Made by a program: the position numbers and the translations under genes. DNA of 25,224 bases, taken from positions 1 to 25,224 of the forward strand of contig UQSL01000020.1 in the NCBI GenBank assembly GCA_900543705.1, given 5' to 3'. The stretch comes from an uncultured Oscillospiraceae bacterium (GTDB lineage: Bacteria > Bacillota > Clostridia > Oscillospirales > Ruminococcaceae). The stretch's first letter is position 1. Each line of letters begins with the position of its first letter. Shown piece after piece: positions 24,224-25,224 of the stretch. The notes beneath the pieces were generated by a model. It saw only the letters and a program-made list of their open reading frames with translations, ran no database searches and was not told where the DNA came from.

Positions 24224-24255
24224 AAAAAGCGGACGGGGGGTTCCGTCCGCTTTTT
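24224..24255 (-). terminator. Intrinsic terminator of murC
   Basis: A perfect 13-bp stem (24224-24236 with 24243-24255) with a six-base loop and terminal A5/T5 runs lies 77 bases past the murC stop. On the - strand the T run closes the stem, as in a standard intrinsic terminator. Confidence 0.88.
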
Positions 24256-24331
24256 CATCGTATGCCGGCCAATACTTTCACGTCAGATATCATGATACGC
24301 CTCCGACGCACTTGTACAACCGATGAATCCG

Positions 24332-25224
24332 TCAGGATAACTGGTTTATCATCAGCTTTGCAGCCTTATAAATGTCTCCGCAGCCAAGTGTCAGCACCAG
24401 ATCGCCCGGCTGTGCGTGTTTTACCACATAATCTGCGATTTCTTCGAAGGTGTCAAACCATACGCTGCCCTCGATTTTTTCCGCCAAATCCTTGGTGTAA
24501 ATATCGTAGGTGTTGACTTCCCTTGCCCCCATAATTTCCGACATCACGACATGGTCGGCAATCGAAAGCGCCTTTGCAAAATCATCAAGCAAAATGGCGG
24601 TACGGGAATAGGTAAACGGCTGGAACACCGCCCACACCTTGCGAAACGGCAGCTCTTTGGCAGTTTTCAGCGTCGCGGCGAGCTCCGTCGGGTGGTGGGC
24701 GTAGTCGTCTGCAATCGTGATGCCGTCGATTTTTGCAAGAATTTCGAAGCGGCGTCCCGCTCCATGGAATTCCGACAAGCCGAGCTTGATGAGCTCGACG
24801 TCCGCATCAGCACTCAGTGCGCTGATAATGGCTGCTGCGGCATTGAGCACATTGTGCCTGCCCGGGATTCCCAGTGTAAAGGTACCAAGAGGAGCCCCAT
24901 ACTCGGATAAATCAAAGAGAGTCGTGACCCCATCTTTCGCGCGGACGTTTGAGACCACGTAGTCATTTTGTTCGCCATAGCCAAAGGTCAGGATCGGTTT
25001 GTCAATCCCCTCGACCGCTTTCACCGAGTTTGCATCATCGCCATTGACAATGACCATCCGCGTAGCCATTTCACAGAATTTATGAAACGAGCGGATGATA
25101 TTGTCAAGATCCTTGAAGTATTCCAGATGATCCTCGTCAATGTTGAGTACCACTGCGGTATCCGGGTAGAGTTGAAGGAAGTGGTCGCAGAATTCGCAGG
25201 ATTCACAGACCATCACCTCGGATT
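24332..25224 (-). CDS. murC: UDP-N-acetylmuramate--L-alanine ligase MurC, C-terminal part (5' truncated by window)
   Basis: MurC joins L-alanine to UDP-N-acetylmuramic acid in the first amino-acid step of cytoplasmic peptidoglycan precursor synthesis. About 297 codons are visible; the frame runs open off the right edge, so the GTG at 25216 is not the true start. The central ATPase domain shows ESCEF-DHFL, then VVLNIDEDHLEYF, and NVLNAAAAI. The C-terminal domain begins near GAGRRFE, with DDYAHHPTE (the HPTE signature of MurC) and FQPFTYSRT. It ends in GCGDIYKAAK. The gene is followed by its own terminator, so it is separate from trmK-nif3-rqcH. Confidence 0.93.
   Translation of the reverse strand, partial: SEVMVCESCEFCDHFLQLYPDTAVVLNIDEDHLEYFKDLDNIIRSFHKFCEMATRMVIVNGDDANSVKAVEGIDKPILTFGYGEQNDYVVSNVRAKDGVTTLFDLSEYGAPLGTFTLGIPGRHNVLNAAAAIISALSADADVELIKLGLSEFHGAGRRFEILAKIDGITIADDYAHHPTELAATLKTAKELPFRKVWAVFQPFTYSRTAILLDDFAKALSIADHVVMSEIMGAREVNTYDIYTKDLAEKIEGSVWFDTFEEIADYVVKHAQPGDLVLTLGCGDIYKAAKLMINQLS

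Overview
The window reads as chromosomal housekeeping DNA from a Gram-positive, low-to-mid GC Firmicute. Clostridia is the best fit, possibly the Oscillospirales; that is an inference from gene content and style, not from a marker gene. Support: GGAGG-type ribosome binding sites throughout; the pairing of RNase J, the c-di-AMP phosphodiesterase GdpP, RqcH, TrmK and a YitT-family protein; a NifS/NifU pair directly in front of mnmA; and a second, divergent type IIA topoisomerase. No phage, transposase, CRISPR array, rRNA or tRNA was found.

Layout. (1) 1-235: the 3' end of a flavodoxin-like NAD(P)H oxidoreductase on the + strand, converging on (2) a two-gene topoisomerase operon on the - strand (parE-like 2711-4729, parC-like 433-2673). 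It has a near-consensus promoter and a bidirectional hairpin terminator. (3) About 250 bp of unexplained intergenic DNA. (4) A long seven-gene - strand operon, in transcription order rnj, gdpP, rplI, dnaB, tilS, hpt, ftsH (14813 down to 5165). A TTGACA/TACAAT promoter precedes it and a strong intrinsic terminator follows it. Several junctions overlap or are separated by only a few bases. (5) A ZIP metal transporter (- strand), divergent from (6) a + strand run of rnhA, then nifS-nifU-mnmA, closed by a 16-bp-stem terminator. (7) A YitT-family membrane protein (- strand) with a 328 bp leader region. (8) A - strand operon trmK-nif3-rqcH with its own terminator. (9) The 3' part of murC (- strand), cut by the window edge.

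How the genes work together. The long operon joins RNA turnover (RNase J), c-di-AMP control (GdpP), translation (L9), replication (DnaB), tRNA-Ile decoding (TilS), purine salvage (Hpt) and membrane proteolysis (FtsH). It looks like the familiar gdpP-rplI-dnaB block joined to the familiar tilS-hpt-ftsH block. The nifS-nifU-mnmA set forms a sulfur-delivery route to Fe-S clusters and to tRNA wobble 2-thiouridine. The trmK-nif3-rqcH set combines tRNA m1A22 methylation, a metal-binding protein of unsettled role and ribosome-associated quality control.

I did not find a convincing new defence or mobile system. The most worthwhile second looks are the structured, gene-free DNA between the topoisomerase promoter and the ftsH terminator, the hairpin in the rnj leader with the basic N-terminal tail of RNase J, the altered drug-pocket residues of the second topoisomerase, and the LPPVK motif of the NifU-like scaffold.
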